DNA from: Cytophagaceae bacterium
GTDB lineage: Bacteria > Bacteroidota > Bacteroidia > Cytophagales > Spirosomataceae
Direction of reading: 5' to 3'
DNA: 64,000 nucleotides
Assembly (NCBI GenBank): GCA_027491315.1
Contig: JAIXWL010000004.1
Span: 186,001 to 250,000 of the forward strand
Part shown: positions 1 through 8,923 of the stretch, piece after piece
Position numbering within the stretch: the first letter of the stretch is position 1
How the letters are laid out: every line of letters begins with the position of its first letter
Notes under the pieces: generated by a model
The model's database searches: none
What the model saw: the letters and a program-made list of their open reading frames with translations, nothing else
Told to the model about the DNA's origin: nothing
Made by a program: the position numbers and the translations under genes

Positions 1-1
1 C

Positions 2-1468
2 GCAGTAAAGTCGAATAAAATCAAGAAAGGGGCTACTTCTGACTTCATGGAAATTGAACGCCAAAGAGGTATTTCGGTAGCAACATCCGTTATGACATTC
101 GATTACCAAGGTGTGAAAATTAATATTTTGGATACTCCGGGTCACAAGGATTTTGCAGAAGATACTTATCGGACCCTCACCGCGGTAGACTCAGTAATAT
201 TGGTGATCGACTGCGTGAAAGGGGTAGAGGAACAAACCGAACGATTGATGGAGGTTTGTCGGATGAGAAAAACACCCGTGATTATTTTTATCAATAAGAT
301 GGACCGTGAAGGTCAAAATCCCTTTGATTTGTTGGATGAATTGGAACAAAAATTATCCATTCGAGTGCGCCCCTTAACTTGGCCAATCAATATGGGTTCT
401 AATTTCAAAGGGGTATATCATTTATTGGATCGTTCATTAAACTTGTTCTCAGCTAATAAAACCAAGATTGAAAAAAATGTGGTGGCTGTCGACATACATA
501 CCCCAGAATTGGAAGTAAGGGTAGGGGACAAAGATGCGGCCCAATTGCGGGAGGATGTGGAGTTGATTGAAGGCGTTTATGAGCCTTTTGATCGGACTGA
601 ATATTTATCAGGGGATATTGCCCCTGTGTTTTTTGGTTCAGCTGTCAATAATTTTGGTATACAAGAATTGTTAGACACATTTACCAAAATAGCTCCTCCT
701 ACCCAAGCGCGTGGAACAGATGTGCGTGTGGTGGATCCATCAGAAAAGAAATTCACAGGATTTGTCTTCAAAATACACGCCAATTTAGATCCAAAACATC
801 GAGATAGAATTGCCTTTTTGCGTATATGTTCGGGAGTTTTTCAGCGTAATACCTTTTACCAACATATCCGTTTAAAGAAAAATGTGCGCTTCGCGAACCC
901 ATATAATTTTATGGCTCAAGAGAAAGAGGTGATTGAAGAAGGCTTCCCCGGTGACGTGATTGGTTTATATGATACAGGTAACTTTAAAATTGGAGATACT
1001 TTGACAGAGGGGGAAGTATTGAACTACCAAGGGATACCTAATTTCTCGCCTGAGATTTTTAAGGAACTAATCAATTTAGATCCAATGAAGGCCAAGCAAT
1101 TGGAAAAAGGTATTGATCAATTGACTGATGAAGGAGTTGCTCAATTATTTCTGCAACCCCAATTAGGTAACCGTAAAATTGTTGGTACAGTAGGGGATTT
1201 GCAATACGAAGTAATTCAATACCGCTTAGAGCATGAGTATGGAGCTAAATGCCGATTTGATGGCATGCAAGTAAGTAAAGCTTGTTGGATTACTTCTGAA
1301 GATCCGAAGAAGTTGCAAGAATTCGTTCGTTTAAAAGGTCAGAATATCGCCCAGGATAAAGATGGTAATTATGTGTTTTTGGCAGAGTCCGATTGGATTT
1401 TACGAATGAACCAAACCAATAATCCAGAAATTGAATTCCATTTTACCTCGGAGTTTAAGTTAGCGTAA
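2..1468 (+). CDS. prfC: Peptide chain release factor 3 (RF3), 5' end outside window
   Basis: Translational GTPase that removes RF1/RF2 from the ribosome after peptide release; cytosolic. The frame is open from base 2, so the ATG at 47 is internal and the P-loop end of the gene lies upstream of the window. Counting from that ATG, the switch-I-like [11 protein letters not shown] opens the protein, DTPGH (G3) is at 29-33 and NKMD (G4) at 83-86; GSAVNNFG follows as the G5 region. About 488 residues are visible against roughly 530 for the family, so only some 40 are missing. The sequence [11 protein letters not shown] is RF3-like and separates it from EF-G. It converges on the phosphohexomutase gene, with a strong terminator between them. 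Confidence 0.96.
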   Translation, partial: AVKSNKIKKGATSDFMEIERQRGISVATSVMTFDYQGVKINILDTPGHKDFAEDTYRTLTAVDSVILVIDCVKGVEEQTERLMEVCRMRKTPVIIFINKMDREGQNPFDLLDELEQKLSIRVRPLTWPINMGSNFKGVYHLLDRSLNLFSANKTKIEKNVVAVDIHTPELEVRVGDKDAAQLREDVELIEGVYEPFDRTEYLSGDIAPVFFGSAVNNFGIQELLDTFTKIAPPTQARGTDVRVVDPSEKKFTGFVFKIHANLDPKHRDRIAFLRICSGVFQRNTFYQHIRLKKNVRFANPYNFMAQEKEVIEEGFPGDVIGLYDTGNFKIGDTLTEGEVLNYQGIPNFSPEIFKELINLDPMKAKQLEKGIDQLTDEGVAQLFLQPQLGNRKIVGTVGDLQYEVIQYRLEHEYGAKCRFDGMQVSKACWITSEDPKKLQEFVRLKGQNIAQDKDGNYVFLAESDWILRMNQTNNPEIEFHFTSEFKLA

Positions 1469-1569
1469 ACTATTAAAAGCCAAAGATCAAATTCTATAGT
1501 CAAATCGACTGTTCATTCATTATCAATTTATTGGACAATATAATTTGTTTGAAAAACGTTACAACGCTC

Positions 1570-1602
1570 AACGCTGGCAAGGTTTTAAACCTTGACAGCG
1601 TT
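1570..1602. repeat. 33-bp dispersed palindrome, copy 1
   Basis: Arms AACGCTGGCAAGGTTT and AAACCTTGACAGCGTT around one central base, with a single G.A mismatch. A second outer inverted pair, CAACGCTC (1562-1569) and GAGCGTTG (1611-1618), encloses it. The same palindrome recurs at 46777, 48626 and 59757. It lies between the convergent prfC and phosphohexomutase genes. Confidence 0.9.
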
Positions 1603-1630
1603 AGGAAAAAGAGCGTTGAAAATGCCTTAA

Positions 1631-1675
1631 AACAATAAAACCTAGGCAAAATACCTAGGTTTTATTGTTTGGATA
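1631..1675. terminator. Bidirectional rho-independent terminator
   Basis: Perfect 16-bp stem (AACAATAAAACCTAGG at 1631-1646, its complement at 1654-1669) with a 7-nt loop. T-rich on both exits, so it can serve both prfC on the plus strand and the phosphohexomutase on the minus strand. Confidence 0.9.
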
Positions 1676-1705
1676 ACATCGCAATCGACTCATTGGCAAA
1701 GTATA

Positions 1706-3460
1706 CTATTTGAGGCCTAAATCTTCTTGAATGGTCTTTACTTTTGCTTGTAAGGAATGAAACGTGGCATTAAAATCAGCAGCCGAGGCTAAAGGAGCAT
1801 TTACTGAGACATAAAACTTGATTTTGGGTTCCGTTCCTGAAGGTCTTGCCGAAACTTTTGAGCCATCAGCTAAGATTAATTGAATCACATTAGAAGCCTC
1901 TATACCTCTTCCTTCCACGATGGGACTAACCTGACCGGTGGTTAAATCGGTTGCTTGTAAGCCTTCGTAATCCAACACCTTCACCGGTTTACTGCCTGCC
2001 ACACTTGCAGGAACATTAGACCGTAGGTTAATCATCATTTGTTTGATTTCCTCCGCCCCTGCTTTTCCTTTTTTGGTCAAGGAAATTAATCCCTCATAAT
2101 AGAAATTATTCTCCATGTACATTTCTGCTAGAAAATCGAAGAGGGATTTCCCCTGATCCTTCGCATAAGCAGTTAATTCGGCAATCATGGCACAAGAGGC
2201 CACCGCGTCTTTATCACGGACAGCATCACCAATTAAATAGCCGTAAGACTCTTCCCCTCCTCCAATAAACTTCTCCTTGCCCTCTAATTCCCGAATCACC
2301 TGAGCAATGTATTTGAAACCAGTTAAAGTATTGTAGCAAGGTACCCCTTGTTGAGCACACATCTTATCAATTAAATCCGTGGTAACAATCGTTTTTGCTA
2401 CAAATTCTTTACCCGTTAAACGGCCTAATTTTTTGTCTACTTTCAATAAGTAATACAATATCAAACTGGCCATTTGATTACCATTCAACAATTGCCATTC
2501 TCCACTTGGGCTTTTGACTGCGGCACCCACGCGATCCGCATCTGGGTCTGTGGCAATCACTAAATCCGCATCCAAGGCTTTTGCTTGATCTAATGCCAAT
2601 GTCATGGCTTCTTTTTCTTCTGGATTTGGATAAATTACCGTGGGAAAATTCCCATTGGGTTCAGCCTGTTCTTTCACCACATGAACTGAAGTAAAGCCCA
2701 AAAGAGCTAGTGCTTTTGGCACCAGGGTAATGCCCGTACCATGTATCGGTGAGAAAACGATTTTTAAGTCTTTTTGACGCTGAATTACTTCTGGCTGACG
2801 GCAGTTTGTTTGAATGGTTTTTAAATATTCTTGATCGATTTGATCATCTAACAAGTGTAATAAAGCATCATTACCTTGGAACTTAATATCATCTACCGAA
2901 AGGATGGCATTCACCTCCGCCACGATATTTTTATCATGTGGGGCTACTACTTGAGACCCGTCCGACCAATAGGCTTTATATCCATTGTATTCTTTCGGGT
3001 TGTGCGATGCCGTAATTACCAATCCAGCATGACAGCCCAGATGACGCACCGCAAAAGATAATTGAGGTGTAGGACGAAGCGCGGGAAATAAATAAACTTC
3101 TATGCCGTTGGCCGTAAAAATATCAGCCGCAATCCGACAAAATTCTGGGGAATTATTTCTTGAATCGTGGGCTATGGCCACTTTAATTTTTTGATTACCC
3201 AACACCGTTAATAAATAATTGGCGAAGCCTTGTGTAGCTGCACCTACCGTATAACGATTCATACGGTTGCATCCAACGCCCATTTCACCTCTCATACCCC
3301 CCGTACCAAACTCCAACGATTTGTAAAAGGAATCGGTTATGGTGATTTGATCTTCTTGGTCTATTAATTGTTGAATTTGAGATTTTGTTTCCGCATCATA
3401 GGCTCCAGAAAGCCATTGATTTACATTTTGCTGAGTAGTATTGTCAAGGTGTAATGCCAT
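1706..3460 (-). CDS. Phospho-sugar mutase (phosphoglucomutase/phosphomannomutase family)
   Basis: Alpha-D-phosphohexomutase that moves phosphate between C1 and C6 of a hexose; cytosolic, feeding glycogen, cell-wall and nucleotide-sugar synthesis. With the ATG at 3460 as start (an upstream TTG at 3475 is open but less likely) the protein has 584 residues, the length of the long Firmicutes/Bacteroidota PgcA-like subfamily. The catalytic phosphoserine loop TASHNP is at about 150-155, the Mg-binding TDPDADR at about 304-310, the sugar-binding GGGEESYGY at about 400, and the C-terminal phosphate-binding loop RPSGTEPKIKF near 540. All four family motifs are intact. Whether glucose or mannose phosphate is preferred cannot be read from sequence. 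Confidence 0.93.
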   Translation of the reverse strand: MALHLDNTTQQNVNQWLSGAYDAETKSQIQQLIDQEDQITITDSFYKSLEFGTGGMRGEMGVGCNRMNRYTVGAATQGFANYLLTVLGNQKIKVAIAHDSRNNSPEFCRIAADIFTANGIEVYLFPALRPTPQLSFAVRHLGCHAGLVITASHNPKEYNGYKAYWSDGSQVVAPHDKNIVAEVNAILSVDDIKFQGNDALLHLLDDQIDQEYLKTIQTNCRQPEVIQRQKDLKIVFSPIHGTGITLVPKALALLGFTSVHVVKEQAEPNGNFPTVIYPNPEEKEAMTLALDQAKALDADLVIATDPDADRVGAAVKSPSGEWQLLNGNQMASLILYYLLKVDKKLGRLTGKEFVAKTIVTTDLIDKMCAQQGVPCYNTLTGFKYIAQVIRELEGKEKFIGGGEESYGYLIGDAVRDKDAVASCAMIAELTAYAKDQGKSLFDFLAEMYMENNFYYEGLISLTKKGKAGAEEIKQMMINLRSNVPASVAGSKPVKVLDYEGLQATDLTTGQVSPIVEGRGIEASNVIQLILADGSKVSARPSGTEPKIKFYVSVNAPLASAADFNATFHSLQAKVKTIQEDLGLK

Positions 3461-3498
3461 AGGGTTAATTTTCAAAGAGGGCTGTCAAATTATTTGCT

Positions 3499-3506
3499 TA
3501 CTTTTG
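3499..3506 (+). promoter_or_regulatory. Candidate Bacteroidota -7 box (TACTTTTG)
   Basis: Exact TAnnTTTG match 62 bp upstream of the ATG at 3568. No convincing -33 TTG at the right distance, so the call rests on the -7 box alone. Confidence 0.4.
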
Positions 3507-3567
3507 TGGGTATACGAACACATTGCCTCTAAATTAGAAAATTTTCGCAAGAATAATAATTGGTTTG

Positions 3568-5352
3568 ATGAACTTGTTTAGCCAGCGGTATTTTTATTTT
3601 TTTCTTTCTCTGGCTCCTGCCATTTTCTTTTATTTCTTTCTTCAGAAATATGGCATTAATACTCCCTTTGCCGATGATTGGAGTGCCATCAATGGCTTTA
3701 TCATTCGCTTTTTTCATGGTCAAGATAGTTTCATTGATAAAATAGCCTTGTTGGCCTCGCAGTGCAATGAACACCGTGAAGGTTATCTGTCCATCGTTAG
3801 TTTAATTCAATATTCCATTACGGGTCAAATTGATTACATGACCTTAAATATTATTGGAGCAGGGGCTACATTGGGTGTTCATGTTATTCTAAATGCCTAT
3901 CTACAGCGCTATCAATTACCTCATTGGTGGATTCTTCCCTTAGCCTTTATTTGGTATAATGCTGCCTATTTTCACAATGTTTTTTGGCCAGTTTGCGCCT
4001 TGCAACACAATAGTATTGTGTTTTTCATTCTAGCAGTATTTTTTGTGTTAGATGGAAAAGGTCAACCAAAAACACAATTTACTTTGGCCATTATATTGGC
4101 TTTCATCGCTGTATTTACCAGTGGAAATGGTTTTTTATTGTTTGTTGCCGCATTTCCCATATTAAAAAATTATTCTCCCTCCTATTGGTTATTTTGGATA
4201 ATTGGCGGAATAGCCTTTTTTAGTTTGTACATGTGGGGATATCAGCATCCATATCAACGGGGACATTTGACGGATAATTTACATTTGATTGGAGCCATCA
4301 CGCAAACATTCTTTGTGTATTTAGGCTCTTTTATCGGGGTGTTTTTTTCAACTTCATCAGAGCTTCGAGTTCAGTTAAGTTTAGTCGTGGGTATGCTTGT
4401 TTTTGGAGCATGGGTTTTGTTTGTATTCCGACATATCTATCAATTAATTCGTCAAAAATCTTCATTGGATTTTATCCTGTCCATTCAATTGTTTATCCTG
4501 GCTACGGCCTTTATTTACTCCATTGGCCGAGCTAATTTACCCATTGAATTTGTGTTTGAGAGTAGATATGCAATCAATAGTACCTTGTTTTTAATGAGTT
4601 TATGCTTGATGATTTGGCATGTATTTCCCAACATCAAATCTTGGAAAGCTGGGGCTTTTGTCACCTTTTCCATGTTGTATTTTGGCATGTCTTATTGGAA
4701 TAATTTATTAGCCGTGGTGAATTTTACCAGTGCCCAATCAGCAGCCATCATTAAGCATAGTATTCAGCATCGAGAGCATTATTATTTCAAAGATTCTTTA
4801 GGCAGAAAGGCTGATTTGGGGGCGCCAAATCTACAAGAACTTGCTCAGTTAGGAGGTCCAATTGTCGACTTTACAGCAGAATTACCGGCATCGGTAAAAT
4901 ATGCCAATGATGTAGTTTCTTTGACTTTCAAAAAAGGATTTTTTGCTTTGGATACACGAGAAGCTAAGTTGGAAAAGGACTTTCAAGCCGACATACCTAG
5001 CCTAACAAAGGCACCTAAAGGGAGTGATTTATTGCAGTTTACGTTAGAAAAGAATGGATTACGTTATTTCGGCGAAAAGACGCGAGTAAAAATGTCCCAT
5101 GGCTCAGATGGCATGTATGTTGTTTTTGAAAATGCGCAAAAAGAACATTGGGTATTCAGTTTGTATTTTATGGAATTAGATCGTGCCCGACAAATCAAGA
5201 TGCATGATGCTATTTATGTCAGAAAAGCAGCTGGATTTTTGCCTTTCATTTACCTACCTGATGGGGATTATAGGGTTAAGGTATTTCGGGTGGAAGGTAA
5301 TCAAACGAGCTTGGTAGGCTTACTGCCTCATATTCCCGTTAAAGGGATGTGA
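3568..5352 (+). CDS. Polytopic membrane protein, possibly GT-C-like
   Basis: I do not recognise a named family. The start is the ATG at 3568; the TTG just before it is disregarded. Residues 1 to about 400 alternate hydrophobic segments (roughly ten to eleven membrane spans) with short loops; the rest, about 195 residues, is a soluble C-terminal domain. The first outside loop carries an acidic pair in the stretch PFADDWSAI and, further on, NEHREG. A long first loop with acidic residues and many spans is the architecture of GT-C glycosyltransferases, so lipid-linked sugar transfer is possible but unproven. It stands alone behind its own candidate promoter, and its last 14 bases overlap the end of the convergent dapF gene. 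Confidence 0.7.
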   Translation: MNLFSQRYFYFFLSLAPAIFFYFFLQKYGINTPFADDWSAINGFIIRFFHGQDSFIDKIALLASQCNEHREGYLSIVSLIQYSITGQIDYMTLNIIGAGATLGVHVILNAYLQRYQLPHWWILPLAFIWYNAAYFHNVFWPVCALQHNSIVFFILAVFFVLDGKGQPKTQFTLAIILAFIAVFTSGNGFLLFVAAFPILKNYSPSYWLFWIIGGIAFFSLYMWGYQHPYQRGHLTDNLHLIGAITQTFFVYLGSFIGVFFSTSSELRVQLSLVVGMLVFGAWVLFVFRHIYQLIRQKSSLDFILSIQLFILATAFIYSIGRANLPIEFVFESRYAINSTLFLMSLCLMIWHVFPNIKSWKAGAFVTFSMLYFGMSYWNNLLAVVNFTSAQSAAIIKHSIQHREHYYFKDSLGRKADLGAPNLQELAQLGGPIVDFTAELPASVKYANDVVSLTFKKGFFALDTREAKLEKDFQADIPSLTKAPKGSDLLQFTLEKNGLRYFGEKTRVKMSHGSDGMYVVFENAQKEHWVFSLYFMELDRARQIKMHDAIYVRKAAGFLPFIYLPDGDYRVKVFRVEGNQTSLVGLLPHIPVKGM

Positions 5353-6112
5353 TTTCTCCTTCAAAAACGCGTACGGCAGGTCCTATTAAAAATACATCGT
5401 AAAAACCTGTTTGAGCATTTCCTTTAAATTCAATGGAAAGGTTTCCACCCAGGGTTTGAATGGCAACTGGACTGCTTAAGCCATGTATGGTATGGGACAC
5501 TAAAGCAGCTGCAGTAACGCCTGTTCCGCAGGAATAGGTTTCATCTTCTACCCCCCGCTCATAAGTTCGTACAAAAAGGCCTTTTGGGGTTAATTCCACG
5601 AAATTGACATTGGTACCACCCCGACTTTTAAATGTATCAGAATAGCGGATTTGAGCACCGGTATTTTTAACATCTTCGGACTGCACAGCTGAGCAAAAAC
5701 GTACGAGGTGCGGAGATCCTGTTTGAGCGAAATAGTCGTTGGATACCGTTTCAATCTCTGCTACGTTTTGCATGTGCAAAGAAATTTTATCTGGGTCAAT
5801 GTGGGCTTGATGCTCCCCATCAATGGCAATAAAAGTGGTGAAATCTTGAACAATGCCAAGGTCTGAAGCAAAACGAACAAGGCATCTTCCTCCATTTCCA
5901 CACATGCTACCTTCGGTCCCGTCTGAATTATAATAAACCATTCGGAAATCATAACCCTCCGCCTTTTGCAACAGCATTAAACCGTCAGCACCTATACCAA
6001 ATCGACGATGACATAAATGAGCAATCTCTTTCTGGCCAAGTTGGAAAGTTCCAGCTCGGTCATCGATGATCACAAAATCATTTCCGGTGCCTTGGTATTT
6101 GTAGAATTTCAT
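5339..6112 (-). CDS. dapF: Diaminopimelate epimerase
   Basis: Converts LL- to meso-diaminopimelate by a two-base cysteine mechanism in lysine and peptidoglycan synthesis; cytosolic, cofactor-free. The 257 residues match family length. Catalytic Cys71 sits in MCGNGGRC and Cys195 in YSCGTGV; the substrate-binding GNDF (10-13) and the stretch RTYERGVEDET before the second cysteine are also present. The stop codon lies inside the last codons of the convergent membrane-protein gene (14-bp overlap). Upstream, on the same strand, is the DinB-type gene, separated by a heptanucleotide repeat array. Confidence 0.97.
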   Translation of the reverse strand: MKFYKYQGTGNDFVIIDDRAGTFQLGQKEIAHLCHRRFGIGADGLMLLQKAEGYDFRMVYYNSDGTEGSMCGNGGRCLVRFASDLGIVQDFTTFIAIDGEHQAHIDPDKISLHMQNVAEIETVSNDYFAQTGSPHLVRFCSAVQSEDVKNTGAQIRYSDTFKSRGGTNVNFVELTPKGLFVRTYERGVEDETYSCGTGVTAAALVSHTIHGLSSPVAIQTLGGNLSIEFKGNAQTGFYDVFLIGPAVRVFEGEITSL

Positions 6113-6143
6113 GGGGCAAAGATAGAGAAAAGTAGAAATCTAT

Positions 6144-6220
6144 GAAGAATGTAGAATGAAAAATGAAGAATGTAGAATGAAGAATGTAGAATGAAGAATG
6201 TAGAATGAAGAATGTAGAAT
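6144..6220. repeat. Heptanucleotide tandem array, left arm
   Basis: Eleven consecutive 7-mers in perfect register. GAAGAAT and GTAGAAT alternate, giving five 14-bp units, with one extra GAAAAAT after the first unit. An inverted array follows at 6303. Confidence 0.92.
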
Positions 6221-6302
6221 TATTGCTATTATATTGTCACTCGCAAAATAAAAAATAGTCAATTATCATACATACTTCATTGATTAACTGGTTGACACAA
6301 CA

Positions 6303-6331
6303 ATTCTACATTCTTCATTCTACATTCTACA
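6303..6331. repeat. Heptanucleotide array, inverted right arm
   Basis: Four 7-mers (ATTCTAC, ATTCTTC, ATTCTAC, ATTCTAC) plus ATT: the reverse complement of the array at 6144-6220, across an 82-bp spacer. The stop codon of the DinB-type gene (CTA at 6327-6329 on the plus strand) is part of the last heptad. Transcripts could fold the two arms together. Confidence 0.9.
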
Positions 6332-6845
6332 TTGAATATCGCTCCTTTATAACTCCCAAATGATGCTTTTCATGCCCAGCAATCATCCAAGAAAGGGCGC
6401 GGACGGAAACGGAGTTGCCATTAGCGTTTCCGAGTTGATTCCATTGGTTTTCTGAGAAGGATTGAAGTAGGCTAAAAGTAGCTTGGCGGGTAGTCAAATA
6501 TTGTTGGAGGACTAGTTCAGGGTTTTGATTTTCATATTGGGCATGTTCCAAATAGCTATTTTCATCAAAACCGGGTAGGGACTGTTGTTCACCCCGACTG
6601 ATGGACAAAGCCCGGTAAGAAAATATACGTTCTGTATCGATCATGTGCCCTAGTAATTGTTGTAAAGTCCACTTTCCCGGTGCATAAGCAAAGGTCCATT
6701 GCTGGGGGCTTAGCTTTTGGTAGGTGGATTGAATTATTTTTGATTGGTTCTCGAGAACTTCAAATAGGTTTTCGGACGACTCAAAATTCAGATATTCAGC
6801 GAAGTAGCTGGTTTTCGGATATTCATAGGAGGCGGGAGGGAACAT
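6327..6845 (-). CDS. DinB-superfamily protein (DinB_2/YfiT type)
   Basis: A 172-residue four-helix-bundle protein of the DinB/YfiT superfamily, whose members bind a metal through three histidines; several are thiol (bacillithiol or mycothiol) transferases or metal-dependent hydrolases. Here His67 lies in LGHMIDTE and His158/His161/His162 in AGHEKHHLG, the usual places for metal ligands. There is no signal peptide, so it is probably cytosolic. The last residues (Ser-Met-stop) are encoded by the repeat array, so the original C-terminus may have been replaced when the repeat arose. Substrate unknown. Transcribed towards dapF but separated by about 210 bp of repeat-bearing DNA. Confidence 0.82.
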   Translation of the reverse strand: MFPPASYEYPKTSYFAEYLNFESSENLFEVLENQSKIIQSTYQKLSPQQWTFAYAPGKWTLQQLLGHMIDTERIFSYRALSISRGEQQSLPGFDENSYLEHAQYENQNPELVLQQYLTTRQATFSLLQSFSENQWNQLGNANGNSVSVRALSWMIAGHEKHHLGVIKERYSM

Positions 6846-6872
6846 ATTTTTTAGGTTTTTTTTGCTTGGGCA

Positions 6873-6903
6873 TTTGTTTGAAAGGATAAATTAGCTAATT
6901 TTG
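6873..6903 (+). promoter_or_regulatory. Promoter of tRNA-Asp (TTTG / TAATTTTG)
   Basis: -33 box TTTG (6873-6876), 19-bp spacer and -7 box TAATTTTG (6896-6903): a full match to the Bacteroidota housekeeping promoter. The tRNA begins 17 nt further on. It shows the promoter type used by this genome. Confidence 0.75.
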
Positions 6904-6919
6904 TGCCACATTACAAGAC

Positions 6920-6996
6920 GGTCCGGTAGTTCAGTTGGTTAGAATACATGCCTGTCACGCATGGGGTCGCGGGTTCGAGTCCCGTCCGGACCGCCA
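6920..6996 (+). tRNA. tRNA-Asp, anticodon GTC, CCA encoded
   Basis: The acceptor stem GGTCCGG pairs with CCGGACC (6986-6992), followed by discriminator G and an encoded CCA (6994-6996). D arm TTCAGTTGGTTAGAA, anticodon loop CTGTCAC with GTC, and T loop GGGTTCGAGTCCC are all standard. The 3' end has been used as an integration target (see the repeat copies A-C). Confidence 0.97.
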
Positions 6997-7040
6997 ACAA
7001 AGAAAAAGCTTCAGAGAAATCTGAAGCTTTTTTTGTTTTT
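6982..7040 (+). repeat. tRNA-Asp 3' end + terminator, direct repeat copy A (att-like)
   Basis: This stretch spans the last 15 nt of the tRNA, the spacer CAACAAAG and the terminator hairpin. It recurs at 9844-9901 with a single T missing, and in shortened form at 12638-12682. Direct duplication of a tRNA 3' end is the mark left by site-specific integration. Confidence 0.9.
7003..7040 (+). terminator. Terminator of tRNA-Asp
   Basis: AAAAAGCTTCAGA, loop GAAA, TCTGAAGCTTTTTTT, then GTTTTT. A 13-bp perfect stem with a stable GNRA-type loop and T-run. Confidence 0.93.
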
Positions 7041-7194
7041 GAAGGAAAGGGACGTTTAGAGAATTGAAAATTCTGAAAAGGATGGATCAGGTTCAAAAGT
7101 TTTGGAGTTGAGATAAAAATTTTATTTTAAAAGTTGTATTAAATATTTAATTTGAACTACGAGAATTAATATAAAATTCTGACAAATCTTTAAA

Positions 7195-8691
7195 ATGATT
7201 GAAACCCAAAATCTTGAATTTAAAAGACAATGGAACGACGACGTTCTGAAAACTGTAGTTGCATTTTTAAATTCAGATGAAGGCGGCGTAATTCAAATCG
7301 GGATTAATAATGACCAAACTGTTCATGGAGTACACGATATTGATTATGAACAATTGAAGATAGCTAATCAAATAAGTGATTCTATTTCACCTGAATGTAT
7401 CTCACACATTAACTTAATACCTGAGTTAAAATCAGATCTGTATGTGATCAAAATTAGTGTTGAAAAAGGTCTTTTGAAGCCATATTTTTTAATAAAACAA
7501 GGGATGACAAGCAGAGGATGTTTTATTAGAGTTGGGTCCTCAACTCGACAAATGCCTCAGGAGAAAATTGACAATTTGTATTCAAAAAGGGTAAGGAATT
7601 CTATTCGCGAAATTAAATGTGGAGAGTCAATTTTGAGATTTGAACAGCTTAAGATTTATTACAATGAAAAGGGTAAAACGCTAAATGAACAATTTGAATC
7701 AATTTTGAACTTTCGAACTTCAAATAGTGATTTTAATATTTTGGCATATCTCATGGCAGATGACAATTCGAATCCAATTGTGTTTGCAAAATATTCAGGA
7801 AAGAGTAGAGTTGAATTGCTCGAAAGATCTGATTTTGGTAAGCAATCACTTATTAAATCGACAAAATTGATATTAGAAAAATTAGAGATTGAAAATAAGT
7901 TGTTTTCCACGATTAAATCTATTGAAAGAGAAAATATATATCTATGGAATCCTATTGCAATTAGAGAAGCAGTTATAAATGCCATTGTTCACAATGATTA
8001 TACTAAAAGCGCTAGTCCCAAAGTTGAAATTTTTGATGATAGAATTGAAATTACTTCAGGAGGTGGCTTACCTCAAGGGATAAATCAAATAGAAATATTT
8101 CAAGGTCATTCGGTTCCTCGTAATCCTGAAATTGTAAGGATTTTTTCCGATTTGGCATTAGTTGAACAACTAGGTTCTGGAATTTCTCGCATTTTAGAAT
8201 TTTATCCTAAAGAATGTATAGAGATTAGTGAGAATTTCATTAGGGTTACATTTCCGAAATCAGTAAAGGATACCAAACATTTCTCATTTGCAGTCAGGCA
8301 TGATGCTCTTTTGAAACATATTCAATCAATGTTAGATGGAGATCGCTATGAGACAATAAAGCCAACAGAGGCTCAATTTAGTAGGTTTTTGGAATTGGCT
8401 AAATTATTAAGTTTGGATCAAATCAAGATATTGAGATTTTCAGTTTCGCCAAAGTCTAATCGAGAATTGCAGGAAGATTGCCTTCAATTGAAGAAACATT
8501 CAGACAACTATAAAAAGGTAATTGAGCCTTTAATAAAAGAGGGTTTGCTTTCTAGAACTATTCCTGGAGTACCTTCAAGCCCAAATCAAAAGTATTTTAT
8601 ATCGGAGAAGGGTAAGATTTTTCTTTATATCATTGAATATTTATCATCTAATTCTCCAAACTTGAAAGATGTCGACCAGGCTTCCGACTAG
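7195..8691 (+). CDS. AlbA_2 (Schlafen-like) DNA-binding / HATPase_c_4 protein
   Basis: A 498-residue member of the family often labelled 'ATP-binding protein' or 'putative transcriptional regulator'. Residues 1-125 form the AlbA_2 domain (LEFKRQWNDDVLKTVVAFLN, then EGGVIQIGIND-type sequence and GSSTRQMP); about 245-350 form the GHKL-like HATPase_c_4 domain with REAVINAIVHNDY, SGGGLPQGI and LGSGISRI; about 395-480 look like a winged-helix end. Such proteins are common on genomic islands; some are linked to regulation or phage defence, but the role here is unknown. It is the main cargo of island 1. The stop codon TAG sits in the first unit of an 11-bp tandem repeat. Confidence 0.85.
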   Translation: MIETQNLEFKRQWNDDVLKTVVAFLNSDEGGVIQIGINNDQTVHGVHDIDYEQLKIANQISDSISPECISHINLIPELKSDLYVIKISVEKGLLKPYFLIKQGMTSRGCFIRVGSSTRQMPQEKIDNLYSKRVRNSIREIKCGESILRFEQLKIYYNEKGKTLNEQFESILNFRTSNSDFNILAYLMADDNSNPIVFAKYSGKSRVELLERSDFGKQSLIKSTKLILEKLEIENKLFSTIKSIERENIYLWNPIAIREAVINAIVHNDYTKSASPKVEIFDDRIEITSGGGLPQGINQIEIFQGHSVPRNPEIVRIFSDLALVEQLGSGISRILEFYPKECIEISENFIRVTFPKSVKDTKHFSFAVRHDALLKHIQSMLDGDRYETIKPTEAQFSRFLELAKLLSLDQIKILRFSVSPKSNRELQEDCLQLKKHSDNYKKVIEPLIKEGLLSRTIPGVPSSPNQKYFISEKGKIFLYIIEYLSSNSPNLKDVDQASD

Positions 8692-8720
8692 GCTCCGACT
8701 AGGCTCCGACTAGGCTCCGA
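8676..8720. repeat. 11-bp tandem repeat at the AlbA_2 gene end
   Basis: CTAGGCTCCGA three times in perfect tandem (8688-8698, 8699-8709, 8710-8720), preceded by a degenerate 12-bp unit CCAGGCTTCCGA. The stop codon (8689-8691) lies in the first perfect unit. Since 11 is not a multiple of 3, copy-number change would shift the reading frame of any readthrough product. Confidence 0.9.
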
Positions 8721-8923
8721 TAATCTCAATTATCTTCATTAATTTATCACCCCATAACCAAAACCTCCAAAAACCCATCAACATAAGCATTACATTTAAA
8801 ATATTTCTAGAGTGTAGTCAATTTTTTTTGACCAGTAATTTTCATGACTTGAAGGAAGGATAAATCAAAGTCACAACGATTAATAAACTAACTAGTTATA
8901 ATAACAACTAAGCTTTATTTAAT

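Noticed and set aside
6117-6124. CAAAGATA as a -7 box for a leaderless dapF transcript
   Set aside because: It matches TAnnTTTG on the minus strand but has no -33 partner, and one box 5 bp from the start codon is weak evidence.
6144-6331. Possible CRISPR array
   Set aside because: Units are 7-14 bp, directly adjacent and without unique spacers; no cas genes in the window.
6911-7096. 61-codon minus-strand frame across tRNA-Asp
   Set aside because: It is the antisense of the tRNA; the typical VRTGLEPATPCV-type translation is a well-known false annotation over tRNA genes.
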